DNA of 44,253 bases from Microvirga splendida (lineage in GTDB: Bacteria; Pseudomonadota; Alphaproteobacteria; Rhizobiales; Beijerinckiaceae), in NCBI RefSeq assembly GCF_016427565.1, contig NZ_JAELXT010000034.1, positions 1 to 44,253 of the forward strand, written 5' to 3'. Positions 34,750-43,178 of this stretch are shown piece by piece. A program made the position numbers and the translations under genes. Numbering within the stretch: the first letter of the stretch is position 1; the number at the start of each line of letters is the position of its first letter. Under the pieces are notes generated by a model. That model saw nothing but the letters and a program-made list of their open reading frames with translations, was not told the origin of the DNA and ran no database searches.

Positions 34750-36176
34750 TGTGACGAACCGTGTTGGGGAGAGCGCGCAAGAAGGTCCAGAAGTCCGCGG
34801 ATGTCGGATGCGCCATCGATAGCGTCGACCTCGGCCATGATGCGCTCCGCATGCGGGCCGCCCCAGACGGGCTCCACCAGCTCACCGAACTTGGCGCGCA
34901 CATCCTCGGGCGAGTACGGGTCTTCGGTGTCACCCTTGTTGGTAAGCACCTCGGCCGCCAATTGCCGGCCGTCCCTCAGGCACACCCGCACCCGGGCCGG
35001 GCGCAGGCCCGGAAGCATCGCCGTCAGCGCTGCATCCTCACGCACCGAGACGCGGCGTGCGAGATCGCGGGCGACGACATTCGCCTGGGCCTCTTCGCGG
35101 AAGGCTGGAACGCTGGCGGCGCCATTGACGATGTAGGTGGCTAGCGCGAACGGCAATGAGAATTTTGCCGCGAGCATGTTCTTGGGTTCAGCCGAGTCGA
35201 GCTGCGCCGCCCAGACATAGGTGTCGACCTCGATCGCCTCGATGGAGGCCGGATCGATCGAGCCACCCAGCTGGCGCGTGATTTCGCCGAGCGCGTCGAG
35301 GGCGCCGTGCGTATAGCGGCAGGCTGCATGTCGCTTGAAGTAGTTGCGGGCGATCTCCCAGCGCTCGCCGAGCTCCAGTACCATCTCGTCCGGCTGAAAG
35401 TTCTCAGCGATCACGGTGCCATAGACGGTCCCGACGCCATCCGTCTCACCGACGAAGCCGGAAGCCTGCAGCTCCCAAGCCATGAGACCGAGCTGGTTCG
35501 AGAAACCCGCATAGGTGTTGCGCACGGTTCCGCCTTCCAGCATCGTGCGACGGCTGGTAGAGAGGCCGAAGCTTGAGGCCAGGTTGATAGTCTCGATTAT
35601 CTGCTCCGGCGTGGCCCCTTCGAGCCGGGCCGCCGCCAGCGCAGCGCCGATCGTGCCCCAGGTGCCGTGGGGATGCATGGTCACCCGCAGTTTCGACGCG
35701 ATGCCGACGCGGGACCCAATTTCATAGCCGAGCGCGATCGCCAGGATCAGGTCCGGGCCGGAAACGGCAAGGCGCTCGCCAGCCGCCAGGGCCGCCGGGA
35801 CAACATGGATTCCGGGATGTCCGCGGGCATATTGATTGCCCTCGTCCAGCTCCAGCATAGTGCCCGCCGTGCCGTTGAGCAGGCTTGCGAGCAGCGCGCT
35901 CATGCGGCGCCCGGCTCCGATCACCGGAACCGGCCCTGCTGTCCTCTCGCGCTCACCAAGCCGCGCGAGGAGGCTGCGCATCTCTGGCTCCTGCATTCCG
36001 GCCGCAATAGCGCCGATGCAATCGAGGAGCACGAGCCTCGTGCGCGCCACCACAGGCTCCGGCAGGTCTGAAAACTCGATCCGGGCCGCGAAGCTGCCCC
36101 ATTGTCGGAGCCATATGGGCTGCCCGTCCTGCAAAAGGACGGATGCGGGAATGACATTCTGTGTGACGATCGTCAT
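34746..36176 (-). CDS. MmgE/PrpD family protein
   Basis: A 476-residue member of the MmgE/PrpD fold, which includes 2-methylcitrate dehydratase, cis-aconitate decarboxylase and iminodisuccinate epimerase. Visible family segments: LVLLDCIGAIAAG, LLNGTAGTMLELDEG, GHPGIHVVPAALAAGE, AIALGYEIGSRVG, HPHGTWGTIGAALAAARL, and FKRHAACRYTHGALDAL. It probably acts on a hydroxylated or unsaturated di- or tricarboxylate. GGAG lies 8 nt before the ATG. The previous gene (the LivF-like ATPase) ends 13 bp upstream, and the stop overlaps the lyase gene as ATGA. Confidence 0.9.
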   Translation of the reverse strand: MTIVTQNVIPASVLLQDGQPIWLRQWGSFAARIEFSDLPEPVVARTRLVLLDCIGAIAAGMQEPEMRSLLARLGERERTAGPVPVIGAGRRMSALLASLLNGTAGTMLELDEGNQYARGHPGIHVVPAALAAGERLAVSGPDLILAIALGYEIGSRVGIASKLRVTMHPHGTWGTIGAALAAARLEGATPEQIIETINLASSFGLSTSRRTMLEGGTVRNTYAGFSNQLGLMAWELQASGFVGETDGVGTVYGTVIAENFQPDEMVLELGERWEIARNYFKRHAACRYTHGALDALGEITRQLGGSIDPASIEAIEVDTYVWAAQLDSAEPKNMLAAKFSLPFALATYIVNGAASVPAFREEAQANVVARDLARRVSVREDAALTAMLPGLRPARVRVCLRDGRQLAAEVLTNKGDTEDPYSPEDVRAKFGELVEPVWGGPHAERIMAEVDAIDGASDIRGLLDLLARSPQHGSSQ

Positions 36177-36189
36177 GAGGTCTTCTCCG

Positions 36190-36891
36190 TCACATGCCTA
36201 GATAGGCGCGCTTGAGCTCAGGATCATTGCGGACCTGCTCGGCCGATCCCGACAAGGCAATCATTCCGTTCTCCAGGATGTAGGCGCGCGAGGCGCACTC
36301 GAGCGATTGCACCACATTCTGCTCGACGAGAAGGATCGGCAGGCCTTCGTCGTTGAGGCGGCAGATCAGGGCAAACATCTCCTCCACGAGGAGCGGCGAC
36401 AGGCCGAGCGACGGCTCATCGAGGATGAGCAGGCGCGGTTCCGCCATCATCCCGCGCCCAATGGCCAGCATCTGCTGCTCGCCGCCAGACAAGGTGCCGG
36501 CCGCCTGGCCGCTGCGCTCCCGCAGGCGCGGGAAAGTGTCGAAGACGCGTTCCAGATTGCTGGACCGCCGCTTGCGCCCACGCCGATAGCTGCCGAGCTC
36601 GAGATTCTCGCGCACCGACATGTTCGGGAAGATCTTGCGGCCTTCCGGCACCTGGATGAGGCCCGCCTCTACGATGTCCGCCGAGGATGCGCCGGTGAGG
36701 AGCTTTCCGTCGAAGCGGATCTCGCCATCGTTCGCGCGCAGGATACCGGAGAGAACCTTGTTCAGCGTCGTCTTGCCCACGCCGTTGGAGCCCAGTACCG
36801 CGACGATCTCGCCGGCCCCGACGGACAGATCTAGGCCCCGCAGCACCTCCGTGCTGCCATAGCCCGCTCTCAAGGCCCTGACCTCAAGCAT
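36190..36891 (-). CDS. livF: Branched-chain amino acid-type ABC transporter ATPase (LivF-like)
   Basis: A 233-residue ATP-binding subunit. Walker A is VLGSNGVGKTTLNKVLSG, the signature is LSGGEQQMLAIGRGMM, Walker B is LLILDEPSLGLSPLL, and the switch His is replaced by Gln in LLVEQNV as is normal for this family. The characteristic IVEAGLIQVPEGRKIFPNMS segment identifies the LivF branch. It overlaps the LivG-like gene by 8 nt. It would energise uptake of the operon's substrate; such transporters carry amino acids but also amides, aromatics and urea. Confidence 0.93.
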   Translation of the reverse strand: MLEVRALRAGYGSTEVLRGLDLSVGAGEIVAVLGSNGVGKTTLNKVLSGILRANDGEIRFDGKLLTGASSADIVEAGLIQVPEGRKIFPNMSVRENLELGSYRRGRKRRSSNLERVFDTFPRLRERSGQAAGTLSGGEQQMLAIGRGMMAEPRLLILDEPSLGLSPLLVEEMFALICRLNDEGLPILLVEQNVVQSLECASRAYILENGMIALSGSAEQVRNDPELKRAYLGM

Positions 36892-37627
36892 GGACCTTCT
36901 CCCGCTTCAGGCGCTCGGCCGCGCCAGCCCCGAGATAGGCTTCGATGACCTTCGGGTCGTCGCAGACATCGGCGGGAGGCCCTTCGGCGATGATGCGGCC
37001 CTGCGCCAGCACATAGACCTGCTCGCAGAGATTCATCACGGCCTGCATGACGTGCTCGATCATGAGGATCGTGACACCCTCTTCACGGATCGCCAGGATG
37101 ACGGGGATGATGTCGCGGATCTCGGAAGGATTCAGCCCCGCCAGCACTTCGTCGAGCAGCAGCAGCTTCGGCTCCGTTGCGAGAGCGCGGGCGAGTTCGA
37201 GCCGCTTGCGGCCCGCCACCGTCAGGCTGGAGGCCGATTTATCGAGTTCGGGACCGAGACCGACACGCTGGCCCACCCTCTCGGCACGTGCCAACGCATC
37301 GCTGCGCTTCGCATGGCGTAAGTGCGCGCCCACGGCGATATTCTCGAGGACGGAAAGGCCCGCGAAAGGCTGCACGATCTGGAATGTCCGGGCGATGCCA
37401 CGGCGGGCCCGCACATGCGGTTCATCACTGCTGATATCCTCCCCCTCAAACAGTACGCCCCCCTCGCTCGGCTTCTCGAAGCCAGAGATGAGGGTGAAGA
37501 GTGTCGTCTTTCCGGCACCGTTCGGGCCAATCAAGCCGGTGATGGAGCCTGCCTCCACCTTGAGGGACGCTTGGTTGACGGCAACAAGGCCACCAAAGCG
37601 CTTGGTCGCGTTCTGCACCTCAAGCAT
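36884..37627 (-). CDS. livG: Branched-chain amino acid-type ABC transporter ATPase (LivG-like)
   Basis: A 247-residue ATP-binding subunit. The frame opens at 37705, but the ATG at 37627 begins MLEVQNATKRFGGLVAVNQ, as LivG proteins do. Walker A is LIGPNGAGKTTLFTLISG, the signature region is LTVAGRKRLELARALA, Walker B is LLLLDEVLAGLNPSE, and the switch His is in ILMIEHVMQAV. RRGIARTFQIVQPFAGLS is typical of LivG. It overlaps the upstream permease gene and the downstream LivF gene by 8 nt each. Confidence 0.93.
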   Translation of the reverse strand: MLEVQNATKRFGGLVAVNQASLKVEAGSITGLIGPNGAGKTTLFTLISGFEKPSEGGVLFEGEDISSDEPHVRARRGIARTFQIVQPFAGLSVLENIAVGAHLRHAKRSDALARAERVGQRVGLGPELDKSASSLTVAGRKRLELARALATEPKLLLLDEVLAGLNPSEIRDIIPVILAIREEGVTILMIEHVMQAVMNLCEQVYVLAQGRIIAEGPPADVCDDPKVIEAYLGAGAAERLKREKVHA

Positions 37628-38588
37628 TGCGAGCGGCTCCTCTCGATCGGGCAGAGCGGCGCAGCAGGCCGAGGATGCCCGCTGGAGCGAACGCAACGGC
37701 CGCAATCAGAAGGCCGCCGAAAACCATGAGATCGATGCCCGGAACGCTGCCGGCCGCGAGCTTGGTGATCTCGCCCAGTCCGTGCAGGGCTACCGCGCCG
37801 ACCAGGGGCCCAAACACAGTTCCAAGACCACCGACGATGGGAGCAAGGATCGCCTCCACAGAAATCCAAGTGCCGTAGGCGATATTGGCATCCACATAGA
37901 GGAAATACTGGGCATAGAGGCCGCCGGCCGCCGCCGTCACGGCCCCGGATATGGTGATCGCCCCGAGCTTCACCCGAAGCGTATCGACGCCGAGCGCCTT
38001 GGCCGCCGCCTCGTTCTCGCGCACGGCCACGAGTTGTGCTCCAAAGCGCGAGCGTTCGATCCAGCCGGTCAGGAGGAGCACTGCGCCGACGAGGGCCAGC
38101 GCGATCCAGAAGAAAGCGCCCCGGCTTTCGAACTGGAAGTTGCCAGGCCGCACATCCAGCTTGATCAGAACGCCCGCAGCGCCGCCCGTGAAGGTCGCCG
38201 CATTGGCGAGAATGCGCAGCACCTCGGCGAAGGCGAGCGTCACCAGGGCAAAATAAGAGCCGCGAAGACCGGAACGGAAGCTCAGATATCCGATCACCCA
38301 GCCGACGGCTGCGCCCGCCACCGTTCCGATGGCAAAGGCGATCCAGGGATTGATGCCGAGGCGAACCTGGAGCAGCGCGGCCGCATAGGCGCCGGTTCCG
38401 AAGAAGGCAGCATGGCCGAACGAGAACTGCCCGCCGAAGCCCCCAAGGATGTTCCACCCTTGCGCGGCGAGGGCGATGATGAGGGTGAAAACAAGGAAGT
38501 TGAGAACGGTGTTCGCCGAGATGAAAGCCGGCACAAGGGCCAGGAGCGCGATCAGGACGACGATCGGGGCAATGTCACGGAATGTCAT
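37620..38588 (-). CDS. livM: Branched-chain amino acid-type ABC transporter permease (LivM-like)
   Basis: A 322-residue inner-membrane permease with about nine or ten hydrophobic segments. Family marks are NILGGFGGQFSFGHAAFFGTG cut to its core SFGHAAFFGTGAYAA, YLSFRSGLRGSYFALVTLAF, and the EAA-like loop VRENEAAAKALGVD. GGLGTVFGPLVGA near the C-terminus is also typical. It overlaps LivH by ATGA and LivG by 8 nt. Confidence 0.93.
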   Translation of the reverse strand: MTFRDIAPIVVLIALLALVPAFISANTVLNFLVFTLIIALAAQGWNILGGFGGQFSFGHAAFFGTGAYAAALLQVRLGINPWIAFAIGTVAGAAVGWVIGYLSFRSGLRGSYFALVTLAFAEVLRILANAATFTGGAAGVLIKLDVRPGNFQFESRGAFFWIALALVGAVLLLTGWIERSRFGAQLVAVRENEAAAKALGVDTLRVKLGAITISGAVTAAAGGLYAQYFLYVDANIAYGTWISVEAILAPIVGGLGTVFGPLVGAVALHGLGEITKLAAGSVPGIDLMVFGGLLIAAVAFAPAGILGLLRRSARSRGAARNA

Positions 38589-39457
38589 GCCTTCGCTCCA
38601 AACATTCCCGTTGGCCGTACGAGCAGCACCAGGATGAAGATGAGGAAAATGCCGATCTGTCCGAGAGAATCCCCAAGGAAAAGCCCGCAGAGGCTCTCTA
38701 CGAACCCGATGAATAATCCGCCGAGGAGCGCACCTGGGATCGACCCCATGCCGCCCAACACGACGATCGTGAAAGCGACCAGCACGAAAGCCTGCCCGAT
38801 GCGCGGATTGACATAGAAGGTGGGCATGAGCAGGCAGGCCGCCACGGCGAGGCAGGCGCAGCCGAGCCCGAATGTCACGGCATAGACATGGGCGACATCA
38901 ATGCCGACGAGGCTTGCACCGAACTTTTCCTTGGCAACGGCCCGGATCGCCTTGCCGGTATCGGTGCGCGAGAGTAGAAGCCACAGGAGCACGGTGACCA
39001 GTATCGCCGCTCCAAACCCAATCAATCGGGGCTTGGACAGTAGAAGCGGCCCGAATTCCACGACCTGAAAGCCGTAATCGGTGTTGAGCGTGCGCGTATC
39101 CGAGCGAAATCCGGCCAGCAAGGCGTTCTCGATCACGATCGAAAGCCCAAGGGTTACGAGCAGGATATTGCTGTCGTTACCATGGCTTGCCGGCCCGATC
39201 ACGAAGCGCTGAACGGCATAGCCCAACCCAAAGAAGAGAGGCGTCAGCGGCAGGATGGCGAGATAAGGATCGAGACCGAGAGCCTCATACACGAGCCAGA
39301 CCGCAAACATAGCTGCGGTAAGCAGCGCGCCATGGGCGAAGTTGATGATATGAAGGACGCCGTAAACCAGAGTAAGGCCGAGCGCGATCAGCGCGTAGAC
39401 GGCACCCGTCATCAATCCGTTTACGACGGCTTCCGCTATGATGGCGGGTGAATACAT
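38585..39457 (-). CDS. livH: Branched-chain amino acid-type ABC transporter permease (LivH-like)
   Basis: A 290-residue permease with about eight hydrophobic segments. Marks of the family: GLMTGAVYALIALGLTLVYG, VLHIINFAHGALLTAA, the cytoplasmic loop TDTGKAIRAVAKEKFGASLV, and GGMGSIPGALLGGLFIGFVE. A GTG at 39469 is in frame, but GAGGAG directly abuts it; the ATG at 39457 has the same motif 11 nt upstream and is my choice. It follows the substrate-binding protein gene after about 60 bp and overlaps LivM by 4 nt. Confidence 0.92.
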   Translation of the reverse strand: MYSPAIIAEAVVNGLMTGAVYALIALGLTLVYGVLHIINFAHGALLTAAMFAVWLVYEALGLDPYLAILPLTPLFFGLGYAVQRFVIGPASHGNDSNILLVTLGLSIVIENALLAGFRSDTRTLNTDYGFQVVEFGPLLLSKPRLIGFGAAILVTVLLWLLLSRTDTGKAIRAVAKEKFGASLVGIDVAHVYAVTFGLGCACLAVAACLLMPTFYVNPRIGQAFVLVAFTIVVLGGMGSIPGALLGGLFIGFVESLCGLFLGDSLGQIGIFLIFILVLLVRPTGMFGAKA

Positions 39458-39520
39458 CGTCGAAGTCACTCCTCAAAGACCCTGGGGAGCGACTATGCAC
39501 CCCAGGGCCATTGCTCAGGA

Positions 39521-40738
39521 TCAGCCGGTCACCGGGAATTTCGGCTTCGCATCCGCGAAGGTGTCAGGGAAGATCACTTTGATGTCGCTGCCCTGGACCT
39601 GCGTGTTGACGGGCGCGGCACCCATGTTCTGCCCGTTGACGAACTTCGTCTCGGCATAGGGCATGATGTGGTCCTTGAAGGTCGAAGTGTTCAGCGCCTC
39701 GATGATCTTCGCGCGGTCGGTCGAACCGGCGCGGTTGATGGCATCGGCCAGAAGCTTCACGCAGGAATAGTTCAGCGGAACGTTATAGGCGAAGACCTTG
39801 CCCTGCGCCTCGACCTGCTTCTTGAGCTCCAGTGCCTTGGGATTGCGCGGATCGTACCAGTGATTGCAATCCATGATGCCGTCGGCCGCGTCGGGGAACT
39901 CCTTCACGAAGCGGTAGTTAGAGGCTGCGCCGTTGAGGACGGCATAGACCCCCTTTGGCCGGATGCGCTGCTGCTGCATGGTGCGCGCGAGCAGCACGAA
40001 CTCACCGTAATAGCTCGACGGGATCACGAGATCAGGATTGAGCGAGCGGATGCGCAGGGCAACATTCGACATGTCGCGCGCGGGTGTCGGGTGCGCGATG
40101 GTCTCAAGGATCTCGAAGCCGCGCTTCGGCAGTTCCGCCTGCATGAGCTTGGCGAGACCAGAGCCGAACAGGCCGTCCTCATGCACGAGCACCACCGTCT
40201 TGGCGGGTTTGCCGGCACTGTCGTTCAGCTTCACCAGATTGTCGACTGCGAATCCGGTGACAATGCCGAAGCCGGGGGCGAAGCGGAACGTGTTCTTGAG
40301 GCCGCGCTGCACAATCGGGTCGCTGACGCCCACATCGACGATGTAAGGCAGATCGTAGCGCGCCGCGGCCTGGGTGGCCGCCAGGCAGATGGGGCTCGCG
40401 AAGCCGCCGACGATAGCGGCAACGCCGTCCGCCTGCATCTTCTCGACCTCCTGGGTGCCCGCCTCGGGGTTCGAGCGGGCATCGCCGAACACCATCTCGA
40501 TCTTGGCTCCGCCGAGGCCCTTGAGGCCGCCGGAATCGTTGATCTCCTCGATGGCCATTTCGGCGCCCATGCGGCCGAATTCACCATCCTGGGCAAGCGC
40601 GCCGGTGACAGGCTGCAGAATGCCGATCTTTACGGATTGCGATTGCGCGCGCAGGTAGGCCGGCATAGCAAGCACAGCCGCCGAGGCGGCACCTGCGCGC
40701 AGGACCGAACGGCGCGTTGGACGCATGATGTTCTTCAT
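39521..40738 (-). CDS. Periplasmic substrate-binding protein (LivK-like) with Tat-type signal
   Basis: A 405-residue solute-binding protein of the type 1 periplasmic family. The N-terminus has a twin-arginine-like motif TRRSVLRAG followed by a hydrophobic stretch AASAAVLAMPAYLRA, then mature sequence VKIGILQPVTGALAQDGEFG. The ligand-binding halves contain GGFASPICLAATQAA, NTFRFAPGFGIVTGFAV and VLVHEDGLFGSGLAKL. AGGAG lies 8 nt before the ATG. The ATG overlaps the GntR stop as ATGA, so the regulator and binding protein are co-translated. Tat export would mean the protein crosses the membrane folded. The ligand is unknown. Confidence 0.92.
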   Translation of the reverse strand: MKNIMRPTRRSVLRAGAASAAVLAMPAYLRAQSQSVKIGILQPVTGALAQDGEFGRMGAEMAIEEINDSGGLKGLGGAKIEMVFGDARSNPEAGTQEVEKMQADGVAAIVGGFASPICLAATQAAARYDLPYIVDVGVSDPIVQRGLKNTFRFAPGFGIVTGFAVDNLVKLNDSAGKPAKTVVLVHEDGLFGSGLAKLMQAELPKRGFEILETIAHPTPARDMSNVALRIRSLNPDLVIPSSYYGEFVLLARTMQQQRIRPKGVYAVLNGAASNYRFVKEFPDAADGIMDCNHWYDPRNPKALELKKQVEAQGKVFAYNVPLNYSCVKLLADAINRAGSTDRAKIIEALNTSTFKDHIMPYAETKFVNGQNMGAAPVNTQVQGSDIKVIFPDTFADAKPKFPVTG

Positions 40739-41607
40739 GTCGATGTTCTCCTCTGGTTGGACACCCGCACCGGGCGGGGCTTTGGCTTGAGGCTCTTCGG
40801 CCCCTCAGCTTTGCGCTTTTTCGGCTCAGGTCTTGCGGTGGAGGGCTTTGCCACCGGATTCCATCGGCGGGCGCCAACGGCGCCGGTCCGCACAAGGTCC
40901 ATATGAAAGGAATAGCGATCCGGCCTGTAGAGGGCATGGAGATGCTCCACGCCCTGGCCCGACGGATCCCATACGACACGGGTGAGCGAGAGAAGGGGCG
41001 AGCCGATCTCCAGCGCCAGAGCCTCGGCCACGTCCGGTCCGGCCAAGGTCGCGCCTATGCTTTGGCTCGCCTCCTCGACCACGATGCCCGATCGCTCCAG
41101 GAGTCCGAGGAGCGGCATCGAGGCGAGATCGGCCTCGGAATAGGTGACACCGATGCGCTCCGGCACGTGGGTCACGAGATAGGAGAAGGGGGCGCCATCG
41201 ATAAGACGGACGCGGATTGAGCGCTGCGCCCGCTCCCCGGGCCCAAGCCCAAGCGCAGCGGCAACGCTCTCCGACGGGTTCACATAGGCAAAGGACAGAA
41301 GCCGCACACTGGTCCGGCGTCCCATCTCGACCAGATGGGACAGCACGTTCGAGAGATCCGCCACGATCGGCTGCACCGAACTGTTCTCTTGAACGAAGGT
41401 TCCCGAACCGGGGCGGCGGTCGATGAGGCCGTCGATGGCCAGGGTATCGAGCGCACGCCGCACAGTCACGCGCGACACCCCGTATTCGGCTGCAATCGAA
41501 AGCTCTCCCGGCAAGCGGGAGCCGGGCTCCAGCGCTCCGTTCAGAATGCGCTCGCGCAGGAGAAGATAGATGCGCCGCGCTTTGAGGGGTTCGACTGCGT
41601 CCACCAA
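40735..41607 (-). CDS. GntR-family regulator with UTRA domain (HutC-like)
   Basis: A 290-residue regulator. The winged helix-turn-helix spans about residues 10-75 (RIYLLLRERILNGALEPG, LSIAAEYGVSRVTVRRALDT, IDRRPGSGTFVQ). The UTRA ligand domain covers about 95-240. The likely start is TTG at 41607 with GGAG 9 nt upstream; a GTG at 41604 is the alternative. It is the first gene of the 12-gene operon and divergent from the LeuC-like gene, so it probably controls both directions from the 150-bp shared region. UTRA regulators normally bind a pathway intermediate. The C-terminal 40 residues are rich in Lys, Arg and Pro and fall outside the family fold. Confidence 0.92.
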   Translation of the reverse strand: MVDAVEPLKARRIYLLLRERILNGALEPGSRLPGELSIAAEYGVSRVTVRRALDTLAIDGLIDRRPGSGTFVQENSSVQPIVADLSNVLSHLVEMGRRTSVRLLSFAYVNPSESVAAALGLGPGERAQRSIRVRLIDGAPFSYLVTHVPERIGVTYSEADLASMPLLGLLERSGIVVEEASQSIGATLAGPDVAEALALEIGSPLLSLTRVVWDPSGQGVEHLHALYRPDRYSFHMDLVRTGAVGARRWNPVAKPSTARPEPKKRKAEGPKSLKPKPRPVRVSNQRRTST

Positions 41608-41649
41608 GGTCGTCCGCTCCGATCTGCAACAGTGTTGACTGCTACAAAG

Positions 41650-41677
41650 GACAGCTACCTGTCTACCTTATAAGACA
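41650..41677. promoter_or_regulatory. GntR operator candidate in divergent promoter
   Basis: Two overlapping palindromes: GACAG-CTAC-CTGTC at 41650-41663 and TGTCT-N8-AGACA at 41660-41677. They lie between the GntR gene and the LeuC-like gene, next to an AT-rich TTATAA element and a TTGACT hexamer at 41635. A GntR dimer binding here could control both operons. Assignment rests on position and symmetry only. Confidence 0.45.
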
Positions 41678-41759
41678 TTTCACTTGCGTCAAGCCGCCCC
41701 TTTGGAAATACTGACATCGGCTCCAACATGAGCCACAAGAGCCCAATCGGGAGAGCGAG

Positions 41760-43178
41760 ATGGCGCAGAGCCCCTCCGGTCCGCGGACCCTGTTCGACAA
41801 GCTTTGGGATAGCCACGCGATCATGACGCGCGAGGATGGTCAGACTCTACTTTGGGTTGATCGACACTTCGTTCACGAGGGTTCGTTTCACGCATTCAAC
41901 AAGCTGAAGGAGCGCGGCGCCACGGTCGCCCACCCGGAACTCACCTTCGGTATCGCCGATCACTATGTGCCGACGCGCCGTTCCGGACGCAGCATCGATC
42001 CGGCCATCCAGAATATGATCGATCAGCTCGAGCGCAACACGTTGGAGAACGAGGTGCTGCTGTTCGGGCTCAACGATCCGCGCCAAGGGATTGTCCACGT
42101 GGTGGGTCCCGAGCAGGGCTTGACGCTTCCGAGCCTGCTCATCGTCTGCGGCGACAGCCACACCTCCACGCACGGCGCCTTTGGCGCATGGGGTTTCGGC
42201 ATCGGCGCTTCCGAGGTCGCGCATGTACTGATGACGCAGACGCTCTGGCAGCGAAAGCCAAAGCGCATGCGCATCACCGTCGATGGAACGCTGGCGCCCG
42301 GAATCGGCGCTAAGGACATTGCTCTCTCAATCATTGCGCGCATTGGTGCCGACGGCGCGCAGGGACATGCGGTCGAATATGCGGGCTTCGCCATCCGTGC
42401 GCTGTCGATGGAGGGGCGGCTCACACTGTGCAATCTCTCGATCGAAGCCGGGGCGCGCTGTGGCATGGTTGCTCCCGACGAGACGACGATCGCCTATCTG
42501 CGTGGCCGTCCCTTTGCGCCTGCGGGCGACGACTTCGAGCGTGCAGCGCAGGATTGGCTGCGGCTGCAGAGCGACGAGGATGCGGAGTTCGACCGTGAGA
42601 TCGCCCTAAATGGTTCCGAAATCGCCCCGTTGGTGACCTGGGGCGTCAGCCCCGAGGATGCGCTGCCGATCACCATGGCGGTGCCGGATCCCAAGGCGAT
42701 CTCGGATCCGGGCAAGGCTGCCCAGATTCGGGACGCGTTGGCCTATATGGATCTCAGGCCGGGACAGAAACTGACCGAAGTTTCCATCGACCGCGTCTTC
42801 ATCGGCTCGTGCACGAACAGCCGCATCGAGGATCTGCGGGCGGCCGCCCAGGTGCTCGCCGGCCGCAAGGCGAAGGTGCCAGGCCTCGTCTCGCCCGGCT
42901 CATCCCTGGTGAAGCAGCAGGCGGAAGCGGAAGGGCTCGACCGGATCTTCAGGGAGGCCGGGCTCGAATGGGTCGAGTCAGGCTGCTCCATGTGCGTGGG
43001 TATGAACGGCGACATCGTGCAACCCGGCGAGCGCTGCGCGTCGACCACCAACCGTAATTTCAAGGGCCGTCAGGGACCCGGCGCACGGACCCATCTCATG
43101 TCGCCAGCCATGGTTGCGGCCGCCGCCGTGACCGGATCCCTCGTCGATGTCCGCCACCTGATCGAGGAGCGATCCTGA
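41760..43178 (+). CDS. LeuC-like aconitase-family hydratase, large subunit
   Basis: A 472-residue large subunit of the isopropylmalate isomerase type. The three [4Fe-4S] cysteines are in FIGSCTNSRIEDL near residue 350 and SGCSMCVGMNGD near 409-412. Other marks: LLWVDRHFVHEGS, IVCGDSHTSTHGAFGAWGFG, and the C-terminal STTNRNFKGRQGPGARTHLM. GGGAG precedes the ATG. The N-terminal substrate region (EGSFHAFNKLKERG, DHYVPTRRSGRS) looks different from what I recall of housekeeping LeuC. With its catabolic neighbours this suggests another dicarboxylate such as a substituted maleate. A role in leucine synthesis cannot be excluded. It overlaps the small-subunit gene by 1 nt (TGATG). Confidence 0.88.
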   Translation: MAQSPSGPRTLFDKLWDSHAIMTREDGQTLLWVDRHFVHEGSFHAFNKLKERGATVAHPELTFGIADHYVPTRRSGRSIDPAIQNMIDQLERNTLENEVLLFGLNDPRQGIVHVVGPEQGLTLPSLLIVCGDSHTSTHGAFGAWGFGIGASEVAHVLMTQTLWQRKPKRMRITVDGTLAPGIGAKDIALSIIARIGADGAQGHAVEYAGFAIRALSMEGRLTLCNLSIEAGARCGMVAPDETTIAYLRGRPFAPAGDDFERAAQDWLRLQSDEDAEFDREIALNGSEIAPLVTWGVSPEDALPITMAVPDPKAISDPGKAAQIRDALAYMDLRPGQKLTEVSIDRVFIGSCTNSRIEDLRAAAQVLAGRKAKVPGLVSPGSSLVKQQAEAEGLDRIFREAGLEWVESGCSMCVGMNGDIVQPGERCASTTNRNFKGRQGPGARTHLMSPAMVAAAAVTGSLVDVRHLIEERS

